Source: Sipunculus nudus
Taxonomy: Eukaryota; Annelida; Sipuncula; Golfingiida; Sipunculidae
Length of the DNA stretch: 64,000 nucleotides
Reading direction: 5' to 3'
NCBI GenBank assembly: GCA_026874595.1
Contig: CM049320.1
Location: 35,126,214-35,190,213, forward strand
Shown here: positions 50,991-63,064 of the stretch, piece by piece
Layout: every line of letters begins with the position of its first letter
Numbering within the stretch: the first letter of the stretch is position 1
The notes under the pieces: generated by a model
Databases searched by the model: none
What the model was told of the DNA's origin: nothing
What the model saw: the letters and a program-made list of their open reading frames with translations, nothing else
Translations under genes and position numbers: made by a program

Positions 50991-51425
50991 TGTCTTGTGA
51001 CCTCTGACCTCTTTAAATATGCGTGAATTGTGCCAAGGATTAAATTCAGGTGAGAAACTATTGATTAATCGTTATAATGGGATTCATGAATATTCATCAT
51101 ATATTTGGAAAGTCATCAAAGTCTTGTGACCTCTGACCTCATTAAATATGTCTGGATCTTGAATCGAACTTAGGTTAGAAAATATACAAGTTAACGTTTC
51201 TGTGAAGTTTGATTAAAATCCATAATATTCCTAATTAGTTTATGCGGCAACACCACAGTGTAGCCTCATGACCTCTGACCTCATTAATTTTGCGTAGATC
51301 TTGTCTGTAGTCAAACTTGGGCGAGATAATCCATAGGTTAAACGTTAAGTTGAATTTCGTAAAAATCCATTAAAGCCCTGATAAGTTCTCGCAATGACAC
51401 TAAAAGTTTAAGGACGGACGGACCG
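50991..51425. repeat. Tandem array, three ~130-145-bp units with TGTGACCTCTGACCTC
   Basis: Units start near 50991, 51121 and 51265 with (T/C)TTGTGACCTCTGACCTC(A/T)TTAA, followed by ATNTGNGTNGAT..TT, an AGGTGAGA/AGGTTAGA block and GAAGTTTGATTAAAATCC. The array ends in AAGGACGGACGGACCGAAGG. It is a different family from 35.8-37.1 kb but uses the same TGACCT half-site opening. Confidence 0.8.
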
Positions 51426-51429
51426 AAGG

Positions 51430-53111
51430 TGTGCCATAATACGTCCCATCATAGACGGGCGTATAAAAACACGACCCTGGATATTACTGCATATATTCAT
51501 TTATGCGTACATGTTAGTCAAAACAAGATATATCTGACAAAACTAGTGGTCCAGGGCGCTCAGCTGAATTTGACGTAAAGGTGATGCATAAATTAATTCT
51601 TGATGTTCCACAGAGATTTGCACAAGACTTCCCTGGATGTTACGTTAGAAGATTCAGGAGCTACCAGATAAATATATATATTATAGCATTTGAAAAGCTA
51701 AGAGGAAATAGCCCTACTTATTTGTGATAATCAAACATTAAATATATATTTGCGGAACTAATACTGTGCACTTTTATGGTCCAATCATGATCAAATATTT
51801 TAAGAAGTATCATTATTTGAGCTATGTGACAGTAATTTATGTGCATAAAATAACCATAGGAATTTATGAGCACCTTTCAGTTATAGAATCAGGAAGAAAG
51901 CGGAGATTATGCGCATCTTATGTAGCTTTTTATATATACATTTCATTTATATTGTACACAATTGTGCTTAATTTGTATTTTAACTTCGTTTTATGTATTT
52001 AGCAACTCTTTTGCATACTTTTCGCATATATATTTGTACTTCAACTTAAGCTGTGTTTACGTCACCGCGTTTTCGCTTAAAAATCTGTGATTATATGATG
52101 TAATTTTAATTTATGGACTTCTTGAGTATTGTATTTTATTGTGATGTATCTATGTATTACAGAGCCCTTATGTTAACAGAATTTTATTCTGATAAAGGCT
52201 ACCCTGAAAGATATTGTAATAAATAAATAATTAAATAATTCAGCTGCTTTCCCTTTTCATATTATAAAAGCTAAAACCATCATATGAAAATTAAATCAAC
52301 AGAATACGAGAAAAAAAGTGACCTGTCTAAAGGAGGAAGAGGAGGAGGAGGAGGAGAGAGAGAGAGAGAGAAAGAGAGGCTGGGGGTGGGCGCATTTAAC
52401 AGTGCTTATAGTGGAAAAAAAATCACTATTATTATATTTAATGATAAACAGAGATGGACAGACAGAGCTGATCACTTTATGTCCCATTCTGCTGAGGTAT
52501 GAGTATATGTTTAAATTAGATCCTAATTTCTTATAACACTAATTTTTTTTATTCTCAGTCGATTAATCCTTATACAGTTTCTACAAAGCCGAAGGGCTAG
52601 TCAACAGGTCCCAGGGCACATTGCCGGGGGGGGGGGGGGGAATGGTGGGAGTTACAACACCTCTGCATATACATACAGGATATGAAATTTAAGGCTACGG
52701 GGCTAACAGGAGGAAACGTTTACATATAATTATTAAATATTAAAAAAACAGACAAACAGAGGGACAAACAAAGCCAATCACTTCATTTCATATTCCGCTG
52801 AATCTGAAAAATAATGAACAAATGTTTGCATAAGATCCTCGATTTTTTCATTGCATCACATTTTTACAACGTTGGTAAATCGTATCTCTTTCGGCTAGCT
52901 TTTGGTAATTAATATGCATCATTTTTTTCTTGTGTCAGGCAAAGAGAGTAGATTTCCATGAAATTGTATGAGGGTTTGTGTGTGTGTGTGTCTCTGAATT
53001 GTGCTGAGTCCGATCATCGAAGAATTGGCGTTATATAAATACTATATATTATTTTTAATATTATTATTATTATTATTAAATTTTATAGATTTGCAATATA
53101 ACATAAATACT

Positions 53112-53166
<55 letters not shown>

Positions 53167-53260
53167 AGTTTGCAAAATAATAAATATCTGAAGATATAAC
53201 TTGACTGGCTTGATAAGCGGGCTTTTTATCGGGCTCGAGGGGATATATTAAATAGGACGA
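51430..53260. other. No gene; short GGA/GA tract, poly-G and (AT)n
   Basis: A GGAGGA-(GA)n tract at 52333-52372, poly-G at 52625-52640 and (AT)n at 53116-53162. 51560-51620 (GCTCAGCTGAATTTGAC..AGGTGATGCATAAATTAATT) resembles, inverted, the start of the segmental duplication (about 310-375). Confidence 0.5.
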
Positions 53261-53261
53261 G

Positions 53262-53425
53262 GAATGTTGGCTCGCCGGGGTCCGGACTCCCCCCGCTCGT
53301 TCAGCCGCCGCAACCTTTTTTAAGGGTTTCAGACCAATTTGTGCGAACTGGACCCCCTTCTCCCTTTTTAAGACCTTGGGACCTTTTATAATCCTCCTGG
53401 ATTTGACCCCCCCCCCCCCATCAAC
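53262..53425. mobile_element. GGATCC-type MITE relative (diverged)
   Basis: GGGGTCCGGACTCCCCC, CAGCCGCCGCAA, AAGGGTTTCAGACCAATTTG and CTGGACCCCC occur in the order and spacing of the element at 19171-19367, in the opposite orientation. It ends in a poly-C run. No clear terminal repeats remain. Confidence 0.5.
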
Positions 53426-53429
53426 TAAA

Positions 53430-55605
53430 TCAAGAGTCTTTCACATTTACTGACCTAACAAGCGGCCCAGTGACTGTGTCTAATGTCAGGCTAAACATGC
53501 TTAAATGTGTCACTTTTAGCAGGAGTTATTCATATGACCATAATCGTGTGTCACGCCATTTTCTTCACGTGAGATCTCGTCTATGAAGGGGATAAATCTC
53601 TGTAAATCGATGTGCACAAGGCACTAAATCCAGTCGAAAGCAAGCTATATCACCCGCAATTGACAATTACAATGTTTAAGACAAATAGTAAATATGAAGG
53701 ATGTTTCGACAACATCCATTCCCAATATAACCAACAAACGGCATTTGTTCGTGAAACATATTTTTATATTGATTAACCTGCGCACCCATTTGCGGTGTAA
53801 TATCTGTGACCCGGTTTTCTAAATATAGTGCACGCACTACCATTGACAGTTTACGTGATGCAACATGCCAAAATTGTTGCAGACATAAATGCACGATGAT
53901 AGTGCAGGGACATTTGTTGTGGTCTTTTCAACACAATGCAAAAGGATTACCTGCATGAATTGGGGGATGAAATAAGACATGAGTCCCAAGGGGTAGAGAG
54001 TCACATGTTGTTTACATTTACTGATCGACCAACTGAGGATTGATTGGCTCAAACGTCAGGTCAAACATGCTTTTAATGTCCATATCAAATAGCAGGGTCC
54101 TATGATTAGCTCAATAGATGTTTTACCCTGTACGGAGGTTGGTGTCACGCCTGCTTGTGTTGAGTGGATCAACAAGCAAGCGAAGAGGCATGCCGGTCTT
54201 TGCCGAAAGCAGTTCGGCTGTTTTCGGTGGTAGTATCCACGCAATTTTAAGACCACGTAAAAATCACTCAAAATGATGTGTATATTAAAAAAGATATTTA
54301 TTCTCATATCTGCGAGGTCACTGTGGGAACAATACCAATTAAAATAAGGTATAACACAGTGTTAAACGCAACGCGATTTCAGAACACATTGAGGACAAAA
54401 GAGGACCAAAATCTCTTTATAAGCATTAGATTCAGTATATACAATTTTAAAATGCACCCTTATTTATCTATAATTTGGCTCATATATTATCAAATTATGA
54501 TTCATTATGGGTTCAGTTATATTTTGATTTGTTAAATTTATTCAAAAGGAAATTAATTTCTGTAAGAATGTTACATGACCCCAACATGGCATTATGGATT
54601 ACTCCATGAATTAGAACAGCTTTGTACAATGTGATGGAAACAACATTACAATTAAGGCAATGCATTTCAAACAATAACAATTATTGCATTACACTTCGTG
54701 GAGTGGGGGTGATATGAGAATAACTGTACATCAGTGATTCCTGCTCCCCCAGTGGTGACCCATTACGGATCAGGTAAGCAGCGAGAGAGCTGTACTGAAT
54801 GACCTCCACTGACGAAAGTGGGCTGCTTCACAATGCAAGTAAATACAATAAGAGCTTCCAAAATATTCAATAACTAATTTTAGAGCCTTTATTTCCAATT
54901 TTCAGATTTTAACACACTAAAGGCTTATGTGTACATGTTGTGAAAATTGAATCAGCAGGACTTACGAAAAAAAAAACTCCGTGGACAAAGGTGGGGAAAT
55001 TATATCCCTGACAAAAAGTCTCTTGCTTCAATAATTCTCATGTTAAGTCAGTAAATATATTTCCTGATAGTTTTACAAAGTGCATTATGTTCGGGCCCAT
55101 AACTTCATGAAATTACACAATACTGACCTGGGTTTCTGGTTTGCACATAGGCAATACATAGAGAGATAGGTATATTAAATATGATCAACAACAGTTCAAT
55201 CGTTTTTATATTAGGCAGTCTTGAAGTGTAACAATGGGTTTTAATGGAAAATTGAGTTTTTCCTCAATATCTCAAAGGAACAAAGTCGTAGTGACCCAAT
55301 TTTCGGTATAGTAGGAGATTTAGAGGACATCTAACTGTTTGCCGAATTTCGGATTCGTACGTCAAACAGTTTCAAAACGTACCAGTTTAACGGACGAATG
55401 GACATACGGACAAAGGACCATCGCTTTAACTCAGTAGACTTATAGTTAACTGAGCTAACAAATGTAAGGGATTAACTTACCTGATGAAGTCGGTCTGCCA
55501 AAATCGGTTGCTTAAATGAAAAGAGGAACATTAGTACAGGGCATTTCGTGTAAAATAATTCCTTATTAAATAAATGTATTGATTTATGTACCTTTCAATC
55601 AATCA

Positions 55606-55638
<33 letters not shown>

Positions 55639-56500
55639 ACCCAAATAATAAAATGTTGGGATATCTAAATACTTGGATATTGCTTACATGCCTTCCGAAT
55701 ACAAATTAGTATTAGTATGCCAAAGATGCCCAATGCTGCAATAACCTATATATGTTTGAATGTAAAACATGGCATAATACCAGTACTCTACGCTTTTTAC
55801 CAACATCAAGAAGAGTAATATATATTCCACTGTATAATGTATAATCATGTATAGTGCTGCAAAATTATAATGAACATTATCCTAGAGACCAGTGTCATGA
55901 TGAACAATAAAAAATGTATATCCATTTTACTGCAACATTTCCTAAACACACTAATCTGATCTATCAAGCAGTTCAAAGGTGTATCTTATAATTGTTGCAT
56001 CAAAATGTCACACATCAGGAACCTTTGTTTCTGCATGTGTACAACTGCCTTATTTCACATGTAGCATGTTATTATATTTTACCATTCTCCAAGGAAAAAT
56101 AAACGACATCACAGGCAAACTATTTTAGGTTGTTCTACCCCTCATGCTTAATCTTAATTTGCAACCATCTTTCTTTTATGAAAGCTGAATTAAGCAGTTT
56201 ATTAAGGAGAAATATAAGTTGGCTTTACTCCTTCAATAATAATCCACGTACCAGGTTTTCTTGTCCAAGTACTTGACGTCACTTGGCGATTTTCCCCGTC
56301 TTTTTCTGTACCTTGAATTGGAAAATATTCATTATGATCTTTTGTTGCACGACTGGTGTTTCATATAAAGAAGCGGTCAAAACATGAATACCCCCAACAA
56401 ATTGCAAAAAAAATGTTTTATGGTGATTTTCTGTAATATAGTACCAGCATATTAATTTTCCAAAAGGTTTCCCAAATAAATTTGACTCCGGAAAAGTTAT
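53430..56500. other. No gene; dispersed element and (TCTA)n
   Basis: 55383-55461 holds the GGAC/TTAACTGAGCTAA element. 55606-55639 is a (TCTA)n microsatellite. Small ORFs are not recognised. Confidence 0.5.
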
Positions 56501-56505
56501 TTTCA

Positions 56506-57040
56506 AAATTGCGCCAAAGATGGCCACAAAGCCCCTAAGATGGCCATAAATCATTTAGTATTCATCTTAGAGTTGTAATGTTGGTATCTACTACTAGTTT
56601 TTTTAGGTCCAGCCAGAAGTCCATTGGAACCAATAAAATATTATGTATTTTATTTTATTGGAAATTGCAAGATGGCGTTCAAAATGGCTGCCAAGTCCCT
56701 AAAATGGACATAAATCATTTATTTTCATTACAGAGTTGTTATTGTGGTAACGTTAGCTACGTTTTAGGGGTCTGGAAGTCCACTGTAAACAATAAAATCA
56801 TCATTCCGTATTTATGATGCTGGCAAATCCAAGATGGCGTCCAAACTGGTCGCCAGTTCCTTAAAAATTGCCATAAATCATTTAGTTTTCACCATAGAGT
56901 TGTAATTCTTGCATCTACTATTACATTTTATTTTGGTTTGTGAATCCATTGAAACCAAATAACGCTTCGCTGTGTAGTCATGTGACTGGCAAATCAAAGA
57001 TGGCTCAAAATGGCTACAGTCACTCCTTATTTTATTACCA
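56506..57040 (-). repeat. ~165-bp satellite-like array A
   Basis: Anchor words AAGATGGC..(C/A)AAAATGGC and CATAAATCATTTA..AGAGTTGTAAT recur at 56506, 56672, 56833 and 56999 (spacing 161-166). The reverse complement matches array B at 59604-60085, so the two arrays are in opposite orientation 2.6 kb apart. Confidence 0.8.
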
Positions 57041-57044
57041 TAAT

Positions 57045-59160
57045 CCTGGTGACAAAAACTATTCCTTTAAGAAATAATACGTTGCCCGATGGTGAAAAGG
57101 TTTAAGAAAAAAAACCTGAATCAGCTGGTAAAATATATATCCAAGATAGTAAACAGAATAGCCGCCGAATAATCTTACAATAATATGATTAGAAGCAATT
57201 ACTTTTTATCATAGACACGAGTTTGATGTCTGCCGCTAGGTTTGAGGGTGTATGAATAAAGACATTGAGACAAAAAAAGGAATATAAGGTTATCATGTAA
57301 CCTAAAATATCAAATATTATATCCTTGATGGCCACATATGCCCTGGCAAAACTTACGCCAGCCAGTTCTGACACAGTGGCATTTATTAGAGGATAGAACA
57401 GAACGAAGTTACTCGGGGATAAGTAATTTTGCCATTTGATGTAACTCGAATGTGTACATGAGGTCAGATCTCGATAAACAGACCAAATACAGCTCCAGTC
57501 CATTAAGAACAAGCTCTTACTAACATACTGGAAAACATACTGCTAATATATACATATATATGTGACATGCACATGTGTAACTGTTAAAGAATGTTAAAGT
57601 TGTTAATCATTCTACTTCTGTAACTACCCTTTGCATTACCCTTAAACTTCTTGTATTAAGGATTTTATTTGTTGGATCTCGCATCCCACATCACTGGTAT
57701 CTTGGTAGTCTCACAAGTCCGGCGTTAACACTTATGTACGTCATATGTGTTGTAGGTAAGTAGCCCTGATTTTCATCATTATGGACAACTGTATTGAGGT
57801 TTGGGTATCCTTTCGATTCCATGAGTACTTTGGGGCTTCCAACATGTTTTATTGACAGTTCTGTTTTAACTGCTTTCAAATTTGGAGAGATTTCAATGAT
57901 GACAATATGGACAATAACCTAGCTGTGAAAGGATTTCTTGGGCCCTTCTTGCTTTCTTTTGCCTGACCTGAGTTCAAGGTAGAAGAGTTGCTTGGAAATA
58001 CTCCATACAGATGACGTTCAATCCAGCATCGCTCAGCTTTTGTAATCCCTGCTTCTATGATTCACGCCAAGATCTTCTCAGAAATAGACAATTAATGATG
58101 TGCATCTTTCCTACTTGCTATCTGAAGTGCTGCTCTTGTTATTAGTGCAAGGAATAAGTGTGGTTTCCTTGAAAGCTTGTGGCCTGAGATTTTTCACATA
58201 TGGCTTAACCGCCCTAAGTTGAAAATCAAAATATGTAAATTTAGAGGTCACCTGATCAGAGGCTAAGGTCGCTGTACACACTTTCTTTTTTTATGTCATT
58301 AATTCAAGAGTCAAGGTCACAGGACCCAAATTTTGAAAAATCTCAGGAAAATATCCTTATATATCTATTGAGATTATGGTTGATACCAATGGGACCTTTG
58401 TTTACATGTATTAATGTTAATTGTGCAACTTATACATACTTTATTTTGTTTTGTTTTGGTTAAATGCAAATATTTACTTTGTTGCATAGCACACTACTTC
58501 AAGTTGCAAAAATATACAAAGTACGTTACCCATAGAATGTAAGGCACAATCATCTAAATTTCTGGTATGCAAGAGACCTACCTGAAGATAAATTTTGTAA
58601 TTAGTCCTTTAAACATCGTTTAGATTGGTTGCATTTTGCATAAAAGATAAAAACGATTATGTATGTTCGCTAAAGTGTTATTATATTAACGATTAATTTT
58701 GTAGTACACCATTGGTTAGTGTTACATTATCGGTTATCTTTTATTACGTTATCGGTTGGCATTACCTTATCAGTTGATTTGTAATTACGTTATCAGTTTG
58801 TGTTACATTATCGGTAAATTCCTTATTACATGATCAGTTAATGTTAAATTGTAAGATGATTATTGTATAGTCAGTTGTAACAGGGTCTAAGGCACCAATA
58901 GTGATCCGTAAAGAGAAGCAAATACATGAAAATTTTAACTAACACTTATTTTTATTAGTCATATATCAGGCCGATTTAAATTTCATATTGCAAAATGTCT
59001 AATCCCTCTCTTATACAAGCATTTCTGTGTTAACGTGACATCGAGCGTATATCTAAGAGGTTGAGCGTAGTGGTGTTAATGAACGAGATACGGTAAACTT
59101 TTGTACTGGTTCCTGCGTCCATTTATTTGCCTGTATAATACATATAGGGGAGTAGGGGAC
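57045..59160. other. No supported gene; degenerate TTACGTTATCGGTT repeats
   Basis: At 58690-58840, variants of TTAC(G/A)TTATC(G/A)GTT occur about six times at irregular 25-45-bp spacing. 58300-58330 contains GTCAAGGTCACAGGACCC, an isolated inverted copy of the 35.8-kb array opening. Minus-strand frames at 57189-57512 and 57691-57879 are open but not recognised. Confidence 0.45.
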
Positions 59161-59171
59161 CAGCTTAGTGA

Positions 59172-59430
59172 TCATCTGCAAAGGGAACGCAAAAAGATCG
59201 CGAGGGAACGCAAAAATATCGCGAGGGAACGTGATATGATCTCAAGGGAATGCAAACAGATTTGAAGTAACGCGAAAAGATCGAGAAGGAACGCAATATA
59301 ATCACATGGATACAAAAAAGGATAACGAGGAAATGCAAAAAGATACTGGAGGAATTTGAAAAGATCGTGAGGAAACGCGATATGATCGAGAGGAAACGCA
59401 AAATGATCGGAAGGGAATGCGATATTTACC
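59172..59430. repeat. 21-bp minisatellite, about 12 units
   Basis: Period 21, consensus AGGGAACGCAAAAAGATCGCG, with increasing decay in the middle. Because the period is a multiple of three, the minus strand stays open in two frames (heptad-like Phe/Leu/Ser-rich peptides of 78 and 91 codons). These lack any signal of being genes. There is no alternation of repeat and unique spacer, so it is not a CRISPR-like array. Confidence 0.9.
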
Positions 59431-59502
59431 CAAAATAAATATAGCACACATGTCCCTTCACAGCTCTGTAAGAATTCATAGGTCCAATGGTTTCAATTCG
59501 TG

Positions 59503-59602
59503 CCCTGTTAACGGACGTCTGGCATGGCGGATGGCCGGACGGACGGTCGACGGAAAAAGAACTCTCGCTATAGCTCCGATGACTTATAGTCAGCTGAACT
59601 AA
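59503..59602 (+). repeat. Dispersed GGACGGACGG / TTAGCTGA element
   Basis: GGCCGGACGGACGGTCGACGG, an A-rich spacer, TCTCGCTATAGCTCCGATGACTTATAGTCAGCTGAACTAAAA; the clearest copy of the family in the window. It directly abuts array B. Confidence 0.65.
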
Positions 59603-59603
59603 A

Positions 59604-60085
59604 AGGGATTTGGACTTGTCAGTGACATAAATTCGGAATGATGTTTCTGTTGGTTCCAGTGAATTTCTGGGCCCGAAAAACCTAAAAGTAGATACGGAAA
59701 TTACAGCTCTATGATGAAAAATATAAAAAGATTTACAACAATTTTTTAGGACTTGGCGGCCTTTTTGGACTCCATCTTGGTTTTTTAGTGACATATATAC
59801 GCAATGGTGTTTTTCTTGGTTCCGATAAATTTCTGGACCCCACAAACCTAGTACTAGATATCAATATTACAACCCTATGATAAATTATGAATTGTTCATT
59901 GCCATTTTTTACTTTGTGGCCAGTTTGGATGATATCTTGGATTCGCCAGTAATATAAATACGTACCGATGTATTTTTTTGGTACCAGGGAATTGCTGGAC
60001 CCATAAACCTAGTAGTAGATACCAAAATTACACCTCTATGGTGAAAACTTTATGATTTATTGCCATCTTGGACAACTTTCCTAGA
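59604..60085 (+). repeat. ~165-bp satellite-like array B
   Basis: Words GTGACATA(A/T)AT(T/A)CG(G/C)AATG, TTGGTTCC..GAATTTCTGG(G/A)CCC and CCTA(G/A)TA(G/C)TAGATA recur about every 160 bp in three units. It is the same family as array A in inverse orientation. Confidence 0.8.
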
Positions 60086-60089
60086 GTCC

Positions 60090-60696
60090 AATTTTGGTAA
60101 AACTTTGATATATTGTTAAGCGTATCATATGTTACAGAAAATAACCATAAACAATTTCGTACTATTTGTTGGTGGTTGAGTTGTTTTTTTTTCATATTTT
60201 CACCCGTCTATAATGTAAATCCCTCCAAGTAGAATCCCCTAGTCATATATATGCTTCAGCTAGAGAACTTTAGGTTGAGAACAATATACCCTACAAAGTT
60301 TTGAATTAAACATAAGATAATGAATTGTTTCATTGCGTCATTGTCTGTGGATTTAAGCTTTGTTAAAAGACATATTCCCAAAGCCTAAGCTTCAGCATAC
60401 TTATCAAAGCCTCATTGGAATACAGACTTAAACAATCTAGGAGGACACGAGTCTTTGTGAGACACTTTGAAATTAAAGTGAAAACATATTGTGAATCCTG
60501 GCAGAACTACCCGAAAGAATATACCATTGCTATCATTGAAAAATAAAGATCCTCAACTGAGAAGTTAAAAGCGATCGAATATGAACATATATTAAGTAAA
60601 AAAAAAACGTAAAAGTATTTATTAAAAATATGTATTTTAACAGTGTAAAATGATACCCTTTTCTTATTCCCATTGTCTGGAATTTATTATACTTAC
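60090..60696. other. No gene recognised; expected to contain the 3' end of the lectin gene
   Basis: The minus-strand lectin gene should continue into this stretch, but no clear last exon was identified. If the donor at 60696 is skipped, the frame reads on to 60533 through a Phe/Ile/Leu-rich segment. Confidence 0.4.
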
Positions 60697-61355
60697 AAAT
60701 ACTGACAGCATGGTGCTTTTCATGACAGGAGACCACATGCCATGTGTTATTCTTCACCACAGCACAGCTCCCACGTGGTGTGTTGTACGTATCAACCGGT
60801 GCAAATTTATCTATCATGACCTTTTTTCCTGAATAAAAAGAAAAGAGAAGAAATGTAATGTGAACATTAAGTGATGTGCCGCCATGGGCTGTTACAAGTT
60901 AACCATCTACAAAATGCAGTGGGAGATGTAGTAAAAACACAGTGAATATTTACAGAAAATATAAGTAATGGGACAAATTAGAGTATAATTATTTTTAAAA
61001 CGATAAGCCAACAACATTAATAAAGAACTGAAGATTATAAGCATTTACTTACACATGAGTCACAGCAAGCTAAAAGCCTGTGTCCACCTACCAGCTCTGG
61101 GACCGGTAGTCTCCTCCCAATCCTCTCCATGCAGACCAATCCACAAGAAGTTACTCGTCAAAACAGCTGGAGGGTTCCTCTTCAAGGTTGCAATAAGGGG
61201 TTTCCATTGTGACTTCGCTGGTAGAATAGCAAGTCTACCACCTATTTTAATACATATAGCTCTTGCATGGTACCAGTTCCGGGCCTCGGCTACACTAAAG
61301 CATTGACCATCGATCTGTGTACACCAATGACCTTCAATAGAGCACCCACTATTTT
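60697..61355 (-). CDS. C-type lectin-like domain protein, two internal exons (partial gene)
   Basis: Minus-strand exons are 61355-61092 (264 nt) and 60828-60697 (132 nt). Both are phase 1-1 with GT..AG junctions (acceptors ATATTTGCAG and TTTATTCAG; donors GCTG|GTAGGT and ATTT|GTAAGT). The first exon carries GCSIEGHWC, QCFSV, NWYHARAIC, KIGGRLA and the WIGLH core. The second has PRGSCAVV, an NNTWHVVSC strand and the last ..AVSIC, whose Cys codon would be completed in the next exon. Together they make an almost complete long-form CTLD. The Ca/sugar-ligand motifs (EPN or QPD, and WND) are not seen: PVD stands near the first and TWH replaces the second. Calcium-dependent sugar binding is therefore doubtful. 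No signal-peptide exon or 3' exon was identified, and an ATG at 61392 just upstream could give a short weak leader. Probably a secreted or membrane lectin. Confidence 0.75.
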
Positions 61356-61970
61356 CTGCAAATATTAGAGTGCAAATACTGTAACAAGACATTGTAACAG
61401 AGCAACAATATAAAACAATATCATATTTTTCAAGTGTGCCAAAGACAGATACATGGAATAGACGTTATAGGTATGGCTGATTCCTTTTCATAACAACATT
61501 TCTTATACATGTATTTCTTTTGTATACGATCCCTTTAATAATCGGGTTAACCACTGATATGCCTGCTGGCGATGTTCAACATTTTAAAACCATGTCTTAA
61601 ATAAATAATAATAAAGGCCCGCAGGATGAAACGTAATTTGTAGGAAAGGAGTTATATCATGTATGTTTGTGTATATTATATTAATATTATTATTATATTA
61701 ATATTATATTATTATATTAATATTATCATATATTGATAATATCATTTATTGTATCAAAAGTATTGTGATCTGAGGAATCATGAAATATTGTACCGTTGGA
61801 GCTGTTAATGAGCCAGATTGCAAATTATTTATTATTCATTTTTAGATTATTTTATTGATTCACTATATGATATGACTGCAAGTGTACCTGCAACTCCGCA
61901 TAAAACTCTGAAGGAAATATAATCCTGCCAAAAGTATCATGAAATTAGTAAACTGACAAAATTCCGCTTG
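61356..61970. other. No gene recognised; (TTATTA)n-like tract
   Basis: ATT/TATTA-rich tract at 61672-61745. A leader exon for the lectin gene may lie here or beyond, but none could be supported. Confidence 0.45.
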
Positions 61971-61974
61971 CCGG

Positions 61975-63060
61975 AAATGATGTGAAAAAAGTCAAATGAA
62001 TGAGCAATTACAATGAGGAAGAAAATGAGACATAGTTTTTGAAGATAGGAGCAATTTTGACAAAATAATGAGGGAAATAAGATTTTGATGTGTTTTGATT
62101 ACCTTGACCTTGAACTGCGGCCTTTAAAAAAATAAGCATTCAGCTTCAAGAAATCATCCCGATATTCTATATGTGTCAGTAACAAGGTGATTCCTGCAAA
62201 ACTGTGAATGCTACATATTACAAACAAGAACAAGCTTGCCTGTTAAATTGAAGACAACAAACATACGGAAAGACATACTGACAAACTGTCACAGAGTGGA
62301 AGAGAGGTAACTAGATCATTTCAGCAAGAAAACAAAGAGGGAAGATGGGACAAATGTAAACAAAGATATGGGAGTAATAAAATTGTGATATGTTCGTTGC
62401 CCTTGCCTTGAACTTGACCTATTTAAATAATAAAACACATACAGCTTCAAGATATCGTTCCGATAAACGATATGTGTAAGTTACAAAGTGAATCCTGCTA
62501 TACTGTGGCATGTAGAATGCCATAATGTTATGCGCAAGAACAAGCAAGAAGACATTATTAAGGGCAACTGCCAAACAAACAGATGTACTGACAAAGAGAT
62601 ACATCTGAGATCACTGATCCCTTACTAAGCTTATGTAGAAGGTGCAGAGGAATAACATGAGGCATATTTTATGTAGATAAGGTTTAAAGTTTTGAAAATA
62701 TGGTCAAAAATGATATGTTGTAGTGTTTCAAGTGCAGCGCACCCTAGCGGCTTTTTCAAAAAATAAAAAATCACTTTCGAGATATTGGTATAAGACAAAA
62801 GATGTTCCAGTTTCGAAAGGATTCCTGAAAATCGTGGCCTGTAATTGTAAGACACAAGAACTAGCAAGCAGGCGAAATTGAGGACTACTGACAAACAGAC
62901 AGACATACTGACAAAGTGACACGTCTTAGATCACAGATGACTAGATAAATTTATGGCGAAGGTGAAGAGAAACAGAATGAGCTGTATTTATGTATCTAAG
63001 ATTTATACTTTTGGAGATATGGCTAAAAAATAATATGTTGTAATGTATCAAGCGGGAACT
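61975..63060. repeat. ~300-320-bp tandem array, three units
   Basis: Landmarks CAGCTTCAAGA(A/T)ATC..CCGAT(A) at 62143 and 62442, with a decayed third near 62769; ACAAGAACAAGC(T/A)..; and ACTGACAAA(C/G)..(T/A)CACATCT at 62280, 62588 and 62909. These give a 299-321-bp period. Units contain CCTTGACCTTGAACT or CTTGCCTTGAACTTGACC, again a TGACCT-type word. Minus-strand leader-like ORFs here are repeats of one another and are not genes. Confidence 0.8.
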
Positions 63061-63064
63061 GATT

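Noticed and set aside
59172-59430. CRISPR-like array
   Set aside because: Units are contiguous 21-mers without unique spacers, in a eukaryotic context.
62419-62922. Leader-like minus-strand ORFs with hydrophobic starts
   Set aside because: They recur with the ~300-bp tandem unit and have no downstream domain, so they are repeat artefacts and not signal-peptide exons of the lectin gene.
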